64,000 nt of DNA from Taibaiella sp041660405 (GTDB lineage Bacteria; Bacteroidota; Bacteroidia; Chitinophagales; Chitinophagaceae), in assembly GCA_041660405.1 (NCBI GenBank), contig JBAZWL010000014.1, positions 44,188 through 108,187 on the forward strand, read 5' to 3'. A model generated the notes under the pieces. The model was given only the letters and a program-made list of their open reading frames with translations. It was not told where the DNA came from and searched no databases. Positions 53,891 through 62,864 of this stretch are shown piece by piece (positions within the stretch are counted from its first letter, which is position 1; every line of letters starts with the position of its first letter). Both the position numbers and the translations under genes were made by a program.

Positions 53891-54490
53891 CTAACGTATA
53901 ATATTTCTGAAGGTTAGGTTGATCCTTGCTTCCTGCACCATACTTGATTTGGGTAACCCGTGCTGCCAATGGTTTTGAGTACTGCCACTCATCAACAATA
54001 AACTACCGCTTCCAAGTTCAAGAGAGATAACTCTTTTGTGATCTTTATAATGCCGAAACTGAAATTTCCGAGTGGCACCAAAACTTATAGAAGCAATCAC
54101 CGGATCAGTTCCAAGTTCTTTTTCATTATCGCGGTGCCAACCCATACTGTCCTGCCCGTTGCGATAAAAATTCAGTAATACACTATTGAATTTATGGCTA
54201 GTTATATGTTCGACCCTTTCTTTGATCCGTAACAAAGTATTTATCCAGGGTAGGGGTTTCATAGTGACTCCCGAGTAAGCGTACATTTTATCTTCATCGC
54301 CGTACCATGCGGTGAGCCTGGGTTGTAGTACTTCTTTACCAAATATTTTTATAGATTCCTGCTTCCATGCAATGTCATATTGCAATGCTGCGAAATATTC
54401 ATTGCTTTCTTCCGGGGGAAATGCGTCCGGAACAAGATAAGCCGTTCCATCAAATGGTAACAGGTTGGACGAATCAGATAATATGCTCAT
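53891..54490 (-). CDS. alkB: Alpha-ketoglutarate-dependent DNA repair dioxygenase AlkB
   Basis: 199 residues. Iron ligands H119, D121 (MGWHRDNE) and H177 (NHWQHGLP) are all present, with the 2OG-binding Arg pair in RINLTFRNI and the typical NFYRNGQDSMGWH and SISFGATRKFQFRH motifs. It oxidatively demethylates 1-methyladenine and 3-methylcytosine. Its start overlaps the Ada-like zinc protein gene by 17 bases, so it is the last gene of the repair operon. Confidence 0.95.
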   Translation of the reverse strand: MSILSDSSNLLPFDGTAYLVPDAFPPEESNEYFAALQYDIAWKQESIKIFGKEVLQPRLTAWYGDEDKMYAYSGVTMKPLPWINTLLRIKERVEHITSHKFNSVLLNFYRNGQDSMGWHRDNEKELGTDPVIASISFGATRKFQFRHYKDHKRVISLELGSGSLLLMSGSTQNHWQHGLPKSSMVQEARINLTFRNIIR

Positions 54491-54752
54491 TCTTTTCGGT
54501 TTTCCACTGTAGATAATCTGCCTTCATGCAATGGCCACAGGGGCGATAACCCAATGCTTTGGTTTCATTTTTACCGGAGAAAAATACACGGTTTTCTACC
54601 TTCATCTTCTTCCCGGAAACACATTGTAATGTTCCGTAAATCTTTAAACGTTTATTGCCGGCAAAAGTTATTGTTCCTTCGCGAATAAGCTCCAATAATT
54701 TACGACTTCGCGTAAACTGTAACGATCCCAGGTCGGTATGAGCAATCATCAT
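54474..54752 (-). CDS. Stand-alone Ada metal-binding-domain protein
   Basis: 92 residues matching the N-terminal zinc domain of Ada: RLKIYGTLQCVSGKKMKVEN, RVFFSGKNETKALGYRPCGHC and a basic end. In Ada four Cys bind zinc and the first accepts methyl groups from phosphotriesters. Here only three of the four positions are obvious (LQC, CGHC); the second Cys is replaced in VSGKKMK. Methyl-phosphotriester repair or sensing is plausible but activity is unsure. It is encoded as its own protein between the 2OG oxygenase (1-base gap) and AlkB. Confidence 0.8.
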   Translation of the reverse strand: MMIAHTDLGSLQFTRSRKLLELIREGTITFAGNKRLKIYGTLQCVSGKKMKVENRVFFSGKNETKALGYRPCGHCMKADYLQWKTEKNEHII

Positions 54753-54753
54753 A

Positions 54754-55479
54754 TCAGCTTAAAGCATCGTGAAAGATAATACCAAGGGTATGTCTGGTGC
54801 CTTCAGATACTTCGCTTACACCATGTTTCATATTTACACGGTAATAACCTTTGCTGCCTTTCACGGGCCTGAAGTTGGTGGTAAATAATAACATGTCGCC
54901 TTGTCTGGGTTGCAATACTATGGCTTTTGATTGTGCCCTGGGGACTTGTTCTGTAAGTACAAATTCACCTCCTGTATAATCTTCACCCGGCTCATTTAAA
55001 AACAACACAAGTTGCATAGGGAAGAACACATCTCCATAAAGATCCTGGTGTAAAGTATTATGGCCACCTTTCCCATATTTTAAAATTAATACAGTAGGCT
55101 TCACTTGCTGATAAGTAGTGCATAGTTTGTGCAATGCAGCAAGGGTAGGCGGGAATAGCCGGTCTGTTTTTAGTACTTCCATCCAGGCATTGGCAATAGG
55201 TACAAGGTTTGGATATACTTGTTCCCTGATAGCTTGAATCAGCGGTGGTAAGGGGTATTGGAAATATTTATACTCACCCAGTCCGAAACGATAACGTTCC
55301 ATAGTTATCGTTCTGCGATATAAGGTATCATCAGTATAAGCAGCGATGAGTGCTCTGCAATCTTCTTTATGCAACAACCCAGGGGTGAGTGCGTAGCCCT
55401 TTGTATGTATAGTTTCCGCTACTGCGGACCAATCCACTTTGTTTATAGATTCTCGCAAGTCCTTAAGATGTTTATTCAT
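54754..55479 (-). CDS. 2OG-Fe(II) oxygenase (prolyl-hydroxylase-like) of the repair operon
   Basis: 241 residues. A double-stranded beta-helix with H144 and D146 in TLHQDLYGD, distal H219 in RVNMKHGVSE, and R229 in EGTRHTLGIIFH for 2OG. Not AlkB-like in sequence; it belongs to the prolyl-4-hydroxylase/2OG-FeII_Oxy group often encoded with ada in proteobacteria and Bacteroidota. The substrate is unknown. It overlaps the Ada-like gene by 8 bases and is followed after 1 base by the Ada zinc-domain gene. Confidence 0.9.
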   Translation of the reverse strand: MNKHLKDLRESINKVDWSAVAETIHTKGYALTPGLLHKEDCRALIAAYTDDTLYRRTITMERYRFGLGEYKYFQYPLPPLIQAIREQVYPNLVPIANAWMEVLKTDRLFPPTLAALHKLCTTYQQVKPTVLILKYGKGGHNTLHQDLYGDVFFPMQLVLFLNEPGEDYTGGEFVLTEQVPRAQSKAIVLQPRQGDMLLFTTNFRPVKGSKGYYRVNMKHGVSEVSEGTRHTLGIIFHDALS

Positions 55480-56326
55480 GTGTGTCCGGATTTGATTGTG
55501 CTGCTTCCCAACCCAGCATGGCTGTCTTCCTGGTACTGCCCCAGTGATACTGTCCTATGTTTCCGGAAGATTGGATAACACGATGGCAAGGAATGATAAA
55601 TGCTATAGGATTATCGCCTATTGCAGTACCAACAGCTCTGGACGCGCCCGGCATATTTATAGCTGTTGCAATACGGCCATAGCTGGAAACATTGCCTATG
55701 GGTATTTTCAGCAGTGTTTCCCAAACCTTAAGTTGAAAAGGTGTTCCTTTCAGGTGCAGCCTGATCTCTTGTAACCTGCTCCAGTCTTGGGTAAAGATGT
55801 ATAAAGCATGTTGCTGATGGAGATCGGTCATTTGACGGTAAGTTGCATTAGGAAATTGCTGTCGCAATGTATTGATGGCTACCTGTTGATCATCTGCAAA
55901 AGCTATATGACAGATTCCTTTTTCTGTAGAGGCTACGAGGATATTACCAAAGGTGCTTTCTGCGAAGCTGTAATTTATAGTAAGATTACTGCCACCATTT
56001 TTGTACTCACCCGGTGTCATACCTTCAATATGGACAAAAAGATCGTGAAGGCGGCTGGTGCCTGAAAGGCCTGTTTCCAAGGCGGTATCTACAAGGCTTG
56101 TTTGCGGGTCTTTAATGATAGATTTCGCGTATTCAAGGCTTATATATTGCAGGAACTTTTTTGGTGTTACACCTGCCCATTCACGAAACATTCGCTGAAA
56201 GTGAAAAGGGCTCATGTGTACTTGTTCCGCAACTTTATCCAGATCGGGCTGGCTTTTAAAGTTATCTGTTATATAATGAATTGCTTCTGCAATACGTTCG
56301 TAATTTATGGCTTCCTGGCTGATCAT
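55472..56326 (-). CDS. Ada-like AraC regulator fused to O6-methylguanine-DNA methyltransferase
   Basis: About 284 residues. The ATG at 56326 is chosen because a promoter element lies between it and an upstream ATG 17 codons away. AraC-type HTH at about 10-105 (VAEQVHMSPFHFQRMFREWA), then an MGMT ribonuclease-like domain and the active site with IPCHRVIQ (methyl-accepting Cys247) preceded by IGNVSSYGRIATAINMP. It lacks the N-terminal zinc domain, which is supplied as a separate protein in the operon, so the parts of a classical Ada are split. It repairs O6-methylguanine and probably activates the operon. Confidence 0.93.
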   Translation of the reverse strand: MISQEAINYERIAEAIHYITDNFKSQPDLDKVAEQVHMSPFHFQRMFREWAGVTPKKFLQYISLEYAKSIIKDPQTSLVDTALETGLSGTSRLHDLFVHIEGMTPGEYKNGGSNLTINYSFAESTFGNILVASTEKGICHIAFADDQQVAINTLRQQFPNATYRQMTDLHQQHALYIFTQDWSRLQEIRLHLKGTPFQLKVWETLLKIPIGNVSSYGRIATAINMPGASRAVGTAIGDNPIAFIIPCHRVIQSSGNIGQYHWGSTRKTAMLGWEAAQSNPDTHE

Positions 56327-56346
56327 CTTCTCTTCTTTTATGAATA

Positions 56347-56354
56347 CAAAAGTA
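56347..56354 (-). promoter_or_regulatory. -7 promoter element (TACTTTTG) of the alkylation-repair operon
   Basis: Full TAnnTTTG match on the minus strand, 21 bases before the start at 56326. It lies inside the longer alternative frame, which argues against the upstream ATG. Confidence 0.65.
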
Positions 56355-56534
56355 CAGCCGTAGTTTGGGGTTACCAATCCGAAAATTGCGGACTATGATT
56401 AAACGGTGATTTATGTGATTTTTATGATTCAATATATCATCATAAAATTGGTATCAGCGTTTTGTAATTTTTATGTTGCAGATATATTTTATTGTTTCCA
56501 AATTGTAGATAGTCAGTTAATTAAAAAAGCATTC

Positions 56535-57932
56535 CTACATCTTCATCAGGCCTGGATAGATGCGGAGATAAAGTTCAAATGCCATGGGTCTTCTTCCATA
56601 AAGACTATCCAGTTCTTTATCTGCAACATAGAGGCTGAATTGCCCGCCAGCAGCGAAATTCACCTTGCTTAGTTCTAGAAATTTATAATTGGCGCCTATG
56701 GTTGCAGTATTGACGTTGAATAGTCCGTCATGACCATAAATTCCTTCATTTAACGATAACTCTTCTGTGGATTTTTGCACTAATTCATACCGACCATAGA
56801 TGCTGGTTCTTTTGGTATTCCAAGAACCTTCCAATAATAATGCATGTTCACCACCATGACCTTTTTCTTTATTCATTCCCCAGGCAAATACTGCATTTAT
56901 CCAGCTATCATTTCTTAGTGGCTCGCTATATATTGCCGAAGCTGTTGTCCTGTAAATATCTCCGGTATGTAATTGTTCTGGGTTCTTTATAAATGCATGT
57001 GAAACCTGCAATGCCCAGTTTTTATTGGGGTTGTAAGACAGACGTGCACTACGGCTATCGAACCTGGGTTTGTCAAAGTTGTAGCGGTGTTCATCGGGTT
57101 CACGACCAGTAAAAGAGGAAGCTTCAACTTTAAATTTACCATAACGCACACCCAACGTAGCCACACCAAAAGTGATATGCGTAGCATCAAGCCAGTGATG
57201 TGAAATAGGTGCATCGGGATTAAACAAAGTTGATGGCCTGTGCATGAATGCTACAGGACCAATAGCAGGCTCTCCGGGATAACCAACATAAGCAAATACA
57301 TCAAACTTTTTGGTAAAAGCATAACTATAACTTACAGACAGTTCTGAGAAAAGATCATGCGGATGTTGGCGGTCAACCAATGCTTGACCTTTATATGCCT
57401 CGCCCGATTGAAATAGTAATGGATAACCGGCTCCGCCGAAAATAGGATCAAGAGAAAACATGGTATTGAAATGGAACAATCCTTTTTGTCCTACTTTTCT
57501 TTGCCCCATAAACATGAGCCAGTTTGGGGCATCCACCTTGCTATCACCACGGCTTCCTTTGTTGGTGAAGTCCTGGTTATTATAGCGTACAAACAAGTTG
57601 CCATGTAACATAAACATCCAGTCCTTGGCATGATACATGTTACCGTACATGGGTGAAGCATCCGGCAACCAGGCTGTGCCAGAGCCATTTCGGGTCATAG
57701 GTAAGTTGAGGGAAAAAGCGTGGCTCATGTTACCCATATCATGATCCATTTTCATATCCTCATGGTCTTCCATATCCATGGTGTCGCTTTGATCCATGTT
57801 CTGCATGTCATGATGTTCTTCCTGTTTCTGTTCTTTCTGTTGTGTTGGCTTTGCCTTATGATGATGTTCGTGTTGTGCATTGACCTGGGAAAAGGCCAGG
57901 CAGGCTATAAGTATTATAAGGGATTGTTTCAT
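56535..57932 (-). CDS. His/Met-rich outer-membrane protein, probable metal-related
   Basis: 465 residues with a signal peptide (1-19, VNAQ). The mature N-terminus (about 20-75) is dense in His, Met, Asp and Gln (HEHHHKAKP, EEHHDMQNMDQSDTMDMEDH), a likely metal-binding tail. The rest is beta-barrel-like, with alternating residues and aromatic girdle (WMFMLHGNLFVRYNNQDFT, YSYAFTKKFDVFAYVGYPG, YIRIYPGL-type end with a C-terminal aromatic strand). Proteins of this length with this tail occur beside Cus-type pumps in Bacteroidota. Here it is alone, away from the copper operon. A copper or silver role is inferred. Confidence 0.65.
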   Translation of the reverse strand: MKQSLIILIACLAFSQVNAQHEHHHKAKPTQQKEQKQEEHHDMQNMDQSDTMDMEDHEDMKMDHDMGNMSHAFSLNLPMTRNGSGTAWLPDASPMYGNMYHAKDWMFMLHGNLFVRYNNQDFTNKGSRGDSKVDAPNWLMFMGQRKVGQKGLFHFNTMFSLDPIFGGAGYPLLFQSGEAYKGQALVDRQHPHDLFSELSVSYSYAFTKKFDVFAYVGYPGEPAIGPVAFMHRPSTLFNPDAPISHHWLDATHITFGVATLGVRYGKFKVEASSFTGREPDEHRYNFDKPRFDSRSARLSYNPNKNWALQVSHAFIKNPEQLHTGDIYRTTASAIYSEPLRNDSWINAVFAWGMNKEKGHGGEHALLLEGSWNTKRTSIYGRYELVQKSTEELSLNEGIYGHDGLFNVNTATIGANYKFLELSKVNFAAGGQFSLYVADKELDSLYGRRPMAFELYLRIYPGLMKM

Positions 57933-58230
57933 TGTAGTATAGTTTGTTTTTGAAAAACAATAATATGTAGCTATAGTTGACCTGATATCTATTTATAAAT
58001 GAGTCCGCGCACTTCTATTAGAAAATGCATCTTCAATAAATGTTACGGCATTAGTTATCAGAGGACTGTGGCCTTGCAGAAACTACAGGTCATGCCGCTG
58101 ATTAGATATGTATGTGTCATTATTTCGTGTTTTATTACAACACAAAATTAGCACGAGGATTGGTGACGGGAGTTATACAATTATGGATAAAAGTTACATC
58201 TTTATGCCTTGCAGTTTTATCGCCCGCATT

Positions 58231-58857
58231 TTATTTTGTTTTGCTCATACCTTTTCCTATTGCAATAAACAACAAAGAGAAAAGAAGAAATGCGAGGCTA
58301 ACCCAAATACAGTTAATCAATACGGATTGGTAGCCCAATTGGTCGACATTAAGAAAAGGATAAGGGTAGAAATGAGCAAAGCTTCCCCTGAGCAGCGTAT
58401 AGATGATATATACTAAAGGGTAGATAAGCCAGGGGAAAATATGTTTCCATTGCAGCGGCTTTTTATCAGTATATATAAACCAGTAGATGATAAATAATAA
58501 AGGCATAACAACATGGAGCGATTCATCTACCACCCTGTCAAAGCCTTCGGGTTTCACAATGCCACGTAACACAGTATTGTATATTAAAGCCACCAAGAAA
58601 ATATATGCCGCAATAGCAGTTTGCGTTGTAGATCTATGGAAAAAACTGTTTTGCTTAAATAATAATGCACTGAAGCATAATGCCACCAGTATATTGGTAA
58701 GAATAGTAAAATATCCGAAATAGCGGAACACTGTTTCCAGTATATCTGCCTGCCTGTTTTGGATGATAAGATAAAACTGTGATATTAAGGAAAACCAGGC
58801 CAGGCATGTGCCTACAATTATGAATGCTCTTTGATTGTTTGTAGTGTTGGTTTGCAT
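58231..58857 (-). CDS. Pr6Pr family membrane protein (FAR-17a/AIG1-like)
   Basis: 208 residues with about six hydrophobic helices and the family marks FRYFGYFTILTNILV, YNTVLRGIVKPEG, DESLHVVMPLLFIIYW and YPLVYIIYTLLRG. The conserved His in SLHVVMP matches this group, related to eukaryotic AIG1/ADTRP fatty-acid-ester hydrolases with a Thr/His pair. Function in bacteria is unestablished. It is 41 bases after the globin gene in the same direction. Confidence 0.88.
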   Translation of the reverse strand: MQTNTTNNQRAFIIVGTCLAWFSLISQFYLIIQNRQADILETVFRYFGYFTILTNILVALCFSALLFKQNSFFHRSTTQTAIAAYIFLVALIYNTVLRGIVKPEGFDRVVDESLHVVMPLLFIIYWFIYTDKKPLQWKHIFPWLIYPLVYIIYTLLRGSFAHFYPYPFLNVDQLGYQSVLINCIWVSLAFLLFSLLFIAIGKGMSKTK

Positions 58858-58898
58858 GGTTTGGTATTATTTTATTTTGGTAAAGTAGGCACTTGTAA

Positions 58899-59375
58899 TT
58901 ATGATTGATAAGGCTTGCCTGGAACGCCCCAACCCCATACTGGCATTGGTTCATTGGGATTCATTTCCAAATCATTTATATTAGAATTCAACATTGCTAT
59001 ACGCGTTCCCCATTCAATATAAGCTACGAATGCCGAGCGAAATTCCGGATCATCAGGGAGCTTGATCTCATCAGCAGTTTCCAGCAATAATGTTACCCAC
59101 CTTTTACGATGTTGTTCCGTAAGGTGTTTGGAAAGATGCTTTTGAATCATCTTAAAATGACTTCCTTCTTCGGTACTATACATTTTAGGGCCTCCAAATA
59201 CTTCTGCGATAAAATGGGCTACATGCAATTGATGCTCTTTGGACATGTGCTTGAATACCGGTTCCAGTAACTCATCCTGCAAAACTTTCTTATAAAAAAG
59301 ATCTGTAAGTTTTTCGAAGACAGGCATTCCGCCAGCCCATTCGTATAAAGTAGGAATGTTATTTTCTGCTTGCAT
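58899..59375 (-). CDS. Group II truncated haemoglobin
   Basis: 158 residues: a 2-on-2 globin (LYEWAGGMPVFEKLTDLFYKK, VLQDELLEPVF, AHFIAEVFGGP, HFKMIQKHLSKH, RWVTLLLETADEI) with proximal His in the F-helix region HLSKHLTE or nearby. A C-terminal extension of about 25 residues (MNPNEPMPVWGWGVPGKPYQ) is found in some members. It binds haem and may detoxify NO or handle O2. Encoded before the Pr6Pr protein. Confidence 0.9.
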   Translation of the reverse strand: MQAENNIPTLYEWAGGMPVFEKLTDLFYKKVLQDELLEPVFKHMSKEHQLHVAHFIAEVFGGPKMYSTEEGSHFKMIQKHLSKHLTEQHRKRWVTLLLETADEIKLPDDPEFRSAFVAYIEWGTRIAMLNSNINDLEMNPNEPMPVWGWGVPGKPYQS

Positions 59376-59431
59376 ACTTGTTTATTGCATGAAATGGTTT
59401 GATAAATATAACCAAGGTTTTTCAACCTGAG

Positions 59432-59469
59432 ACAAAAAAATCCCGGAGATCAAAAATCTAACCGGGATT
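59432..59469 (-). terminator. Intrinsic terminator of the RfbH-type gene
   Basis: On the minus strand, 8-bp arms AATCCCGG and CCGGGATT are followed by a T-run (complement of 59433-59440). It lies 21 bases after the stop codon. Confidence 0.85.
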
Positions 59470-59489
59470 ATTAAAATGTAAAGTGTTGC

Positions 59490-60794
59490 TTATTTGCTGA
59501 GGTATTTTCGAATGATTTCAACAATGTAATCATAATGCACTTCCTGTAAGCCAGGCCAGACACCAAGCCAGAAGCCATCATTCATAATACGATCGGTATT
59601 GGTCAGTTCACCCACAACACGTTTTTCTATATTCAGATAGGCTGGTTGTTTGGTAAGATTTCCGGCAAATAAAAGACGGGTACCAATTTTATGTTCTTCC
59701 AGATAACGAACGAGGTCGTTACGATTAACAGGACTACCTTCACGAAGCGTGATCATAAAGCCAAACCAACTGGGATTGCTTTCTGGAGTAGCTTCCGGCA
59801 GTATGAAATGTTCTTCAAAAGGCTTCAGTTTTTGATACAGTATTTCAAAATTGGCCCTTCTTTTAGCAACAAATGCATCGGCTTTTTTTAACTGGCTCAC
59901 GCCAATGGCAGCTTGCATATCTGTTACTTTTAGATTAAAGCCGATATGGGAATATGTATATTTATGATCGTAACCACAAGGCAATTCGCCCAGGCATTGA
60001 TCAAAACGTTTGCCACAGGTATTGTCCTTCCCAGGCTCGCACCAGCAATCGCGGCCCCAGTCGCGGAAACTCTCGGCAATTTTTTTCAACGAAGCATTGT
60101 TGATCAGTACCGATCCACCTTCGCCCATAGTGATATGGTGTGCAGGGTAAAAGGATACTGTCGCAAGGTCACCAAAAGTTCCTGTTTTCTTATCCCGGTA
60201 GGTTGCTCCCAGCGAATCACAATCATCTTCAATAACCCAGAGATTGTATTTTTTAGCTATTGCCATAACTACATCCAGGTTAAATGGATTGCCCAAAGTA
60301 TGAGCAAGCATAATGGCCTTGGTCTTAGGTGTAATAGCAGTTTCTATCAGTTCTGCTTTAATATTATAAGTAGGAATATCTACATCTATAAAAACGGGAA
60401 TACAACCAAACTGCACCATTGGATTGACCGTGGTAGGAAAACCTGCAGCAACGGTGATCACCTCATCGCCCGGCTTGATAGCACGATCGCCAAGTTTGGG
60501 AGATGTGAGTGCATAAAAAGCAACAAGATTTGCAGAAGAACCCGAATTTACCAGGAGTGAAAAACGGCTGCCGAAATATTGTGCAAATTTGCGTTCAAAC
60601 TCAATGGCATAACGGGCTGTAGTCAACCATCCATCCAATGTGGCATCAACACCATAAAGGATATCGTCTTCATCCAGAATTTTGCCGGTAACGGGAATGT
60701 AGTCCTGACCGGGAACCATGCTACGATGCACATTCCTTGCCGCAATCTCCCGCAATAACGGTTTGAGATTTTCATCAATATTCTTAAAATCCAT
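59490..60794 (-). CDS. rfbH: CDP-4-keto-6-deoxyglucose 3-dehydratase-type protein (RfbH)
   Basis: About 434 residues from the ATG at 60794, which fits the family N-terminus; an in-frame start 13 codons earlier is less likely. The aminotransferase-like fold carries the diagnostic FYPAHHITMGEGG, with His where other family members have the PLP-binding Lys, so this is a PMP-dependent dehydratase, not an aminotransferase. A Cys-rich segment follows (RDCWCEPGKDNTCGKRFDQC), as in the Fe-S-binding E1 enzyme, though the exact cysteine spacing is unclear to me. It would take part in making 3,6-dideoxyhexoses. No other sugar genes are adjacent. Confidence 0.92.
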   Translation of the reverse strand: MDFKNIDENLKPLLREIAARNVHRSMVPGQDYIPVTGKILDEDDILYGVDATLDGWLTTARYAIEFERKFAQYFGSRFSLLVNSGSSANLVAFYALTSPKLGDRAIKPGDEVITVAAGFPTTVNPMVQFGCIPVFIDVDIPTYNIKAELIETAITPKTKAIMLAHTLGNPFNLDVVMAIAKKYNLWVIEDDCDSLGATYRDKKTGTFGDLATVSFYPAHHITMGEGGSVLINNASLKKIAESFRDWGRDCWCEPGKDNTCGKRFDQCLGELPCGYDHKYTYSHIGFNLKVTDMQAAIGVSQLKKADAFVAKRRANFEILYQKLKPFEEHFILPEATPESNPSWFGFMITLREGSPVNRNDLVRYLEEHKIGTRLLFAGNLTKQPAYLNIEKRVVGELTNTDRIMNDGFWLGVWPGLQEVHYDYIVEIIRKYLSK

Positions 60795-60931
60795 GAGGAT
60801 GGTTTCTGCTGCTCTCGTTAAAAAAGATGGCAAAGAAAAGAAATATTAGACGAATAGAGAAAAATTAGCTGTTTATGCTTGAAATAACCGCAAAGGGCGC
60901 AGACTTTGTGTCTCTGTGTGCAATCAAAGTA

Positions 60932-62725
60932 TCAGGCAATAATCTCCATTTTTTTCATCAGGAAAGTGGCGCTTTTATTTTTGCAGATACCATTGCGAAG
61001 CTTGTAATCAAATACAAGTTCATCATTGATGATCTCTACTTCAAAACATTTATTGATGAGGAATTGAGGATGAAGGTCTGTAGTAAGGCATACTTCAAGG
61101 TCGTGTGTGGCGATGGCTCCTATTGCCTTTTTCTTAATTATCTTTTCGATGACACCAATAGTTCCACTACGCTTATCATCAGAGTTGGTACCTCTTAATA
61201 TTTCGTCCAGTAATACAAAACACACTTCATCATCGAGTTGATCCATGATATATTTCAGACGTTTTACTTCAGCAAAGAAATAGGATTCGCTATCAGCAAG
61301 AGAATCGGTTTGCCGCATAGATACAAATATCTTTAAAGGATGAATGTTGGCAACAGCGGCGCAAATAGCAGAGCCCATTCCAGCCAATACCATATTAACG
61401 CCTAAGGTGCGCAGAAAGGTACTTTTGCCAGACATGTTACTACCGGTAAGCACAATGAAACGATGTTCATCAAAAGTTACATCATTGCAGACTCTTTTGT
61501 CTTCTGCTATCAATGGATGTCCCAGTGCTGTAAACGAAATAATGTGATCTTCATTCAATTGGGGAAAGCTAAAATCAGGATTGTTATCATACAAGTTGGC
61601 AAGACTGTTCAACATTTCCATTTCGCCAAGCACATCCAGCCATTCGGGAATATGAGCAGCATATTTTTTCTTCCATAAGTTCAGTTTATGCAACTGATGT
61701 ATATGGTGAAGATATAGGCCATTCATAATTACCGCAGAAAAAGGATTTTGTACTGTTTCCATACCAGCAAATATGGAAGCCAATTTTTTAAGTTCTGTGC
61801 TTGCTTGCGCTCCGGTTACCTGCAGCTTTTGCTGCAATGCTATTAGGTGTTCACTCGTATAAGTTGCACTTTCTAGCCGCTGAAACATAGCAGAATATTC
61901 CTTCAGCATTTCATTTACTTTATCTGCACTGAACATGGCCTTCTTTATTCTTTTTACTAAAAAGAATAAGATCAGAAGATTAAGCGGAAACAGTTTAGTA
62001 ACTATATCCCAGAACATTTCATTACGGGTAAAAGCATAAGCTGCCAATGAGCCGATTAGTATTGCAGGTAAAAGATAGGCCAGTACCAGTAAAGGTTTCC
62101 CAACGGGTTGTTCTTCTTGTGCTGACCACTGGATCAGCTTGCTGTGTATCTCCTTGTTATCATTTGCAATCCTGCCCAGGGCATAAAATTCATGACGTTC
62201 TTTCCTGTTTTTACTCAACTCTTTGATGCCCTCCTGATTTTTTAGAATGGCTTCATTGGGTAATACCTGTTGCAATTGCGAAGCAAGTTTTTGCTTACCC
62301 ATTTGGGTAGCAGTGCGGTTCAGATGCTGGTAAAGCGAGCGATATCCAAACAGGTCAAGATCGTTGGCATAAGCATGGTTGTCTTCTTTATATTCATCAC
62401 CATTGGCAAAAGGTAAAGCTTCTTTTTTGAGATAAGAAAGCTCTTCTTCATTAATGATCTTAAGTGTCTTTATAAATGTTCTTTGACGGGAAGCCTGTTG
62501 ATGCAATTTCATCAGAATAAAGAATACCGCAACAGCTGCAATAGCTATTATCAATAAGAATGTTTCTTTCGATTGATAATACCAATAAAAGCCGGCAATG
62601 GCTACCAGTGCAATAAGAAGGCGACCAATGCTTAGATTCCCATACTTCCTGTTGATAACATCGTATTGGTTTTCATATTCTTTTCGTGATTGTTCGTAAG
62701 TATTTATAATAGCCTTCTGTTGCAT
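60932..62725 (-). CDS. Membrane-anchored MutS-family ATPase
   Basis: 597 residues. Two hydrophobic helices (about 53-90) and two more at about 200-260 are followed by a MutS core: helical lever/clamp, then the ATPase with GSNMSGKSTFLRTLG (Walker A), DSLADSESYFFAEVKRL (motif of MutS type), VLLDEILRGTNSDD (Walker B) and GAIATHDLE. It lacks the mismatch-recognition domain I. Such MutS-like membrane proteins are common in Bacteroidota; a role in DNA metabolism or elsewhere is unproven. Confidence 0.88.
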   Translation of the reverse strand: MQQKAIINTYEQSRKEYENQYDVINRKYGNLSIGRLLIALVAIAGFYWYYQSKETFLLIIAIAAVAVFFILMKLHQQASRQRTFIKTLKIINEEELSYLKKEALPFANGDEYKEDNHAYANDLDLFGYRSLYQHLNRTATQMGKQKLASQLQQVLPNEAILKNQEGIKELSKNRKERHEFYALGRIANDNKEIHSKLIQWSAQEEQPVGKPLLVLAYLLPAILIGSLAAYAFTRNEMFWDIVTKLFPLNLLILFFLVKRIKKAMFSADKVNEMLKEYSAMFQRLESATYTSEHLIALQQKLQVTGAQASTELKKLASIFAGMETVQNPFSAVIMNGLYLHHIHQLHKLNLWKKKYAAHIPEWLDVLGEMEMLNSLANLYDNNPDFSFPQLNEDHIISFTALGHPLIAEDKRVCNDVTFDEHRFIVLTGSNMSGKSTFLRTLGVNMVLAGMGSAICAAVANIHPLKIFVSMRQTDSLADSESYFFAEVKRLKYIMDQLDDEVCFVLLDEILRGTNSDDKRSGTIGVIEKIIKKKAIGAIATHDLEVCLTTDLHPQFLINKCFEVEIINDELVFDYKLRNGICKNKSATFLMKKMEIIA

Positions 62726-62785
62726 GATTCAATATATAGTAAGGCCGCAAAGGTGGGAAATTTATTAATAATCCGGCATTTGAAT

Positions 62786-62793
62786 TATATTTG
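62786..62793 (+). promoter_or_regulatory. Candidate -7 promoter element (TATATTTG)
   Basis: Full TAnnTTTG match 72 bases before the small gene at 62865. Confidence 0.55.
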
Positions 62794-62864
62794 AATACAG
62801 TAAGCCAGCGAGGTTGAAACCTTTTATTCTTCAGATTTGTATTACAATTATTAAAACAGTTGCT

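Noticed and set aside
55472..56377. Longer version of the Ada-like protein from the upstream ATG
   Set aside because: A TAnnTTTG promoter element lies within the first 17 codons and the extra residues have no counterpart in the family.
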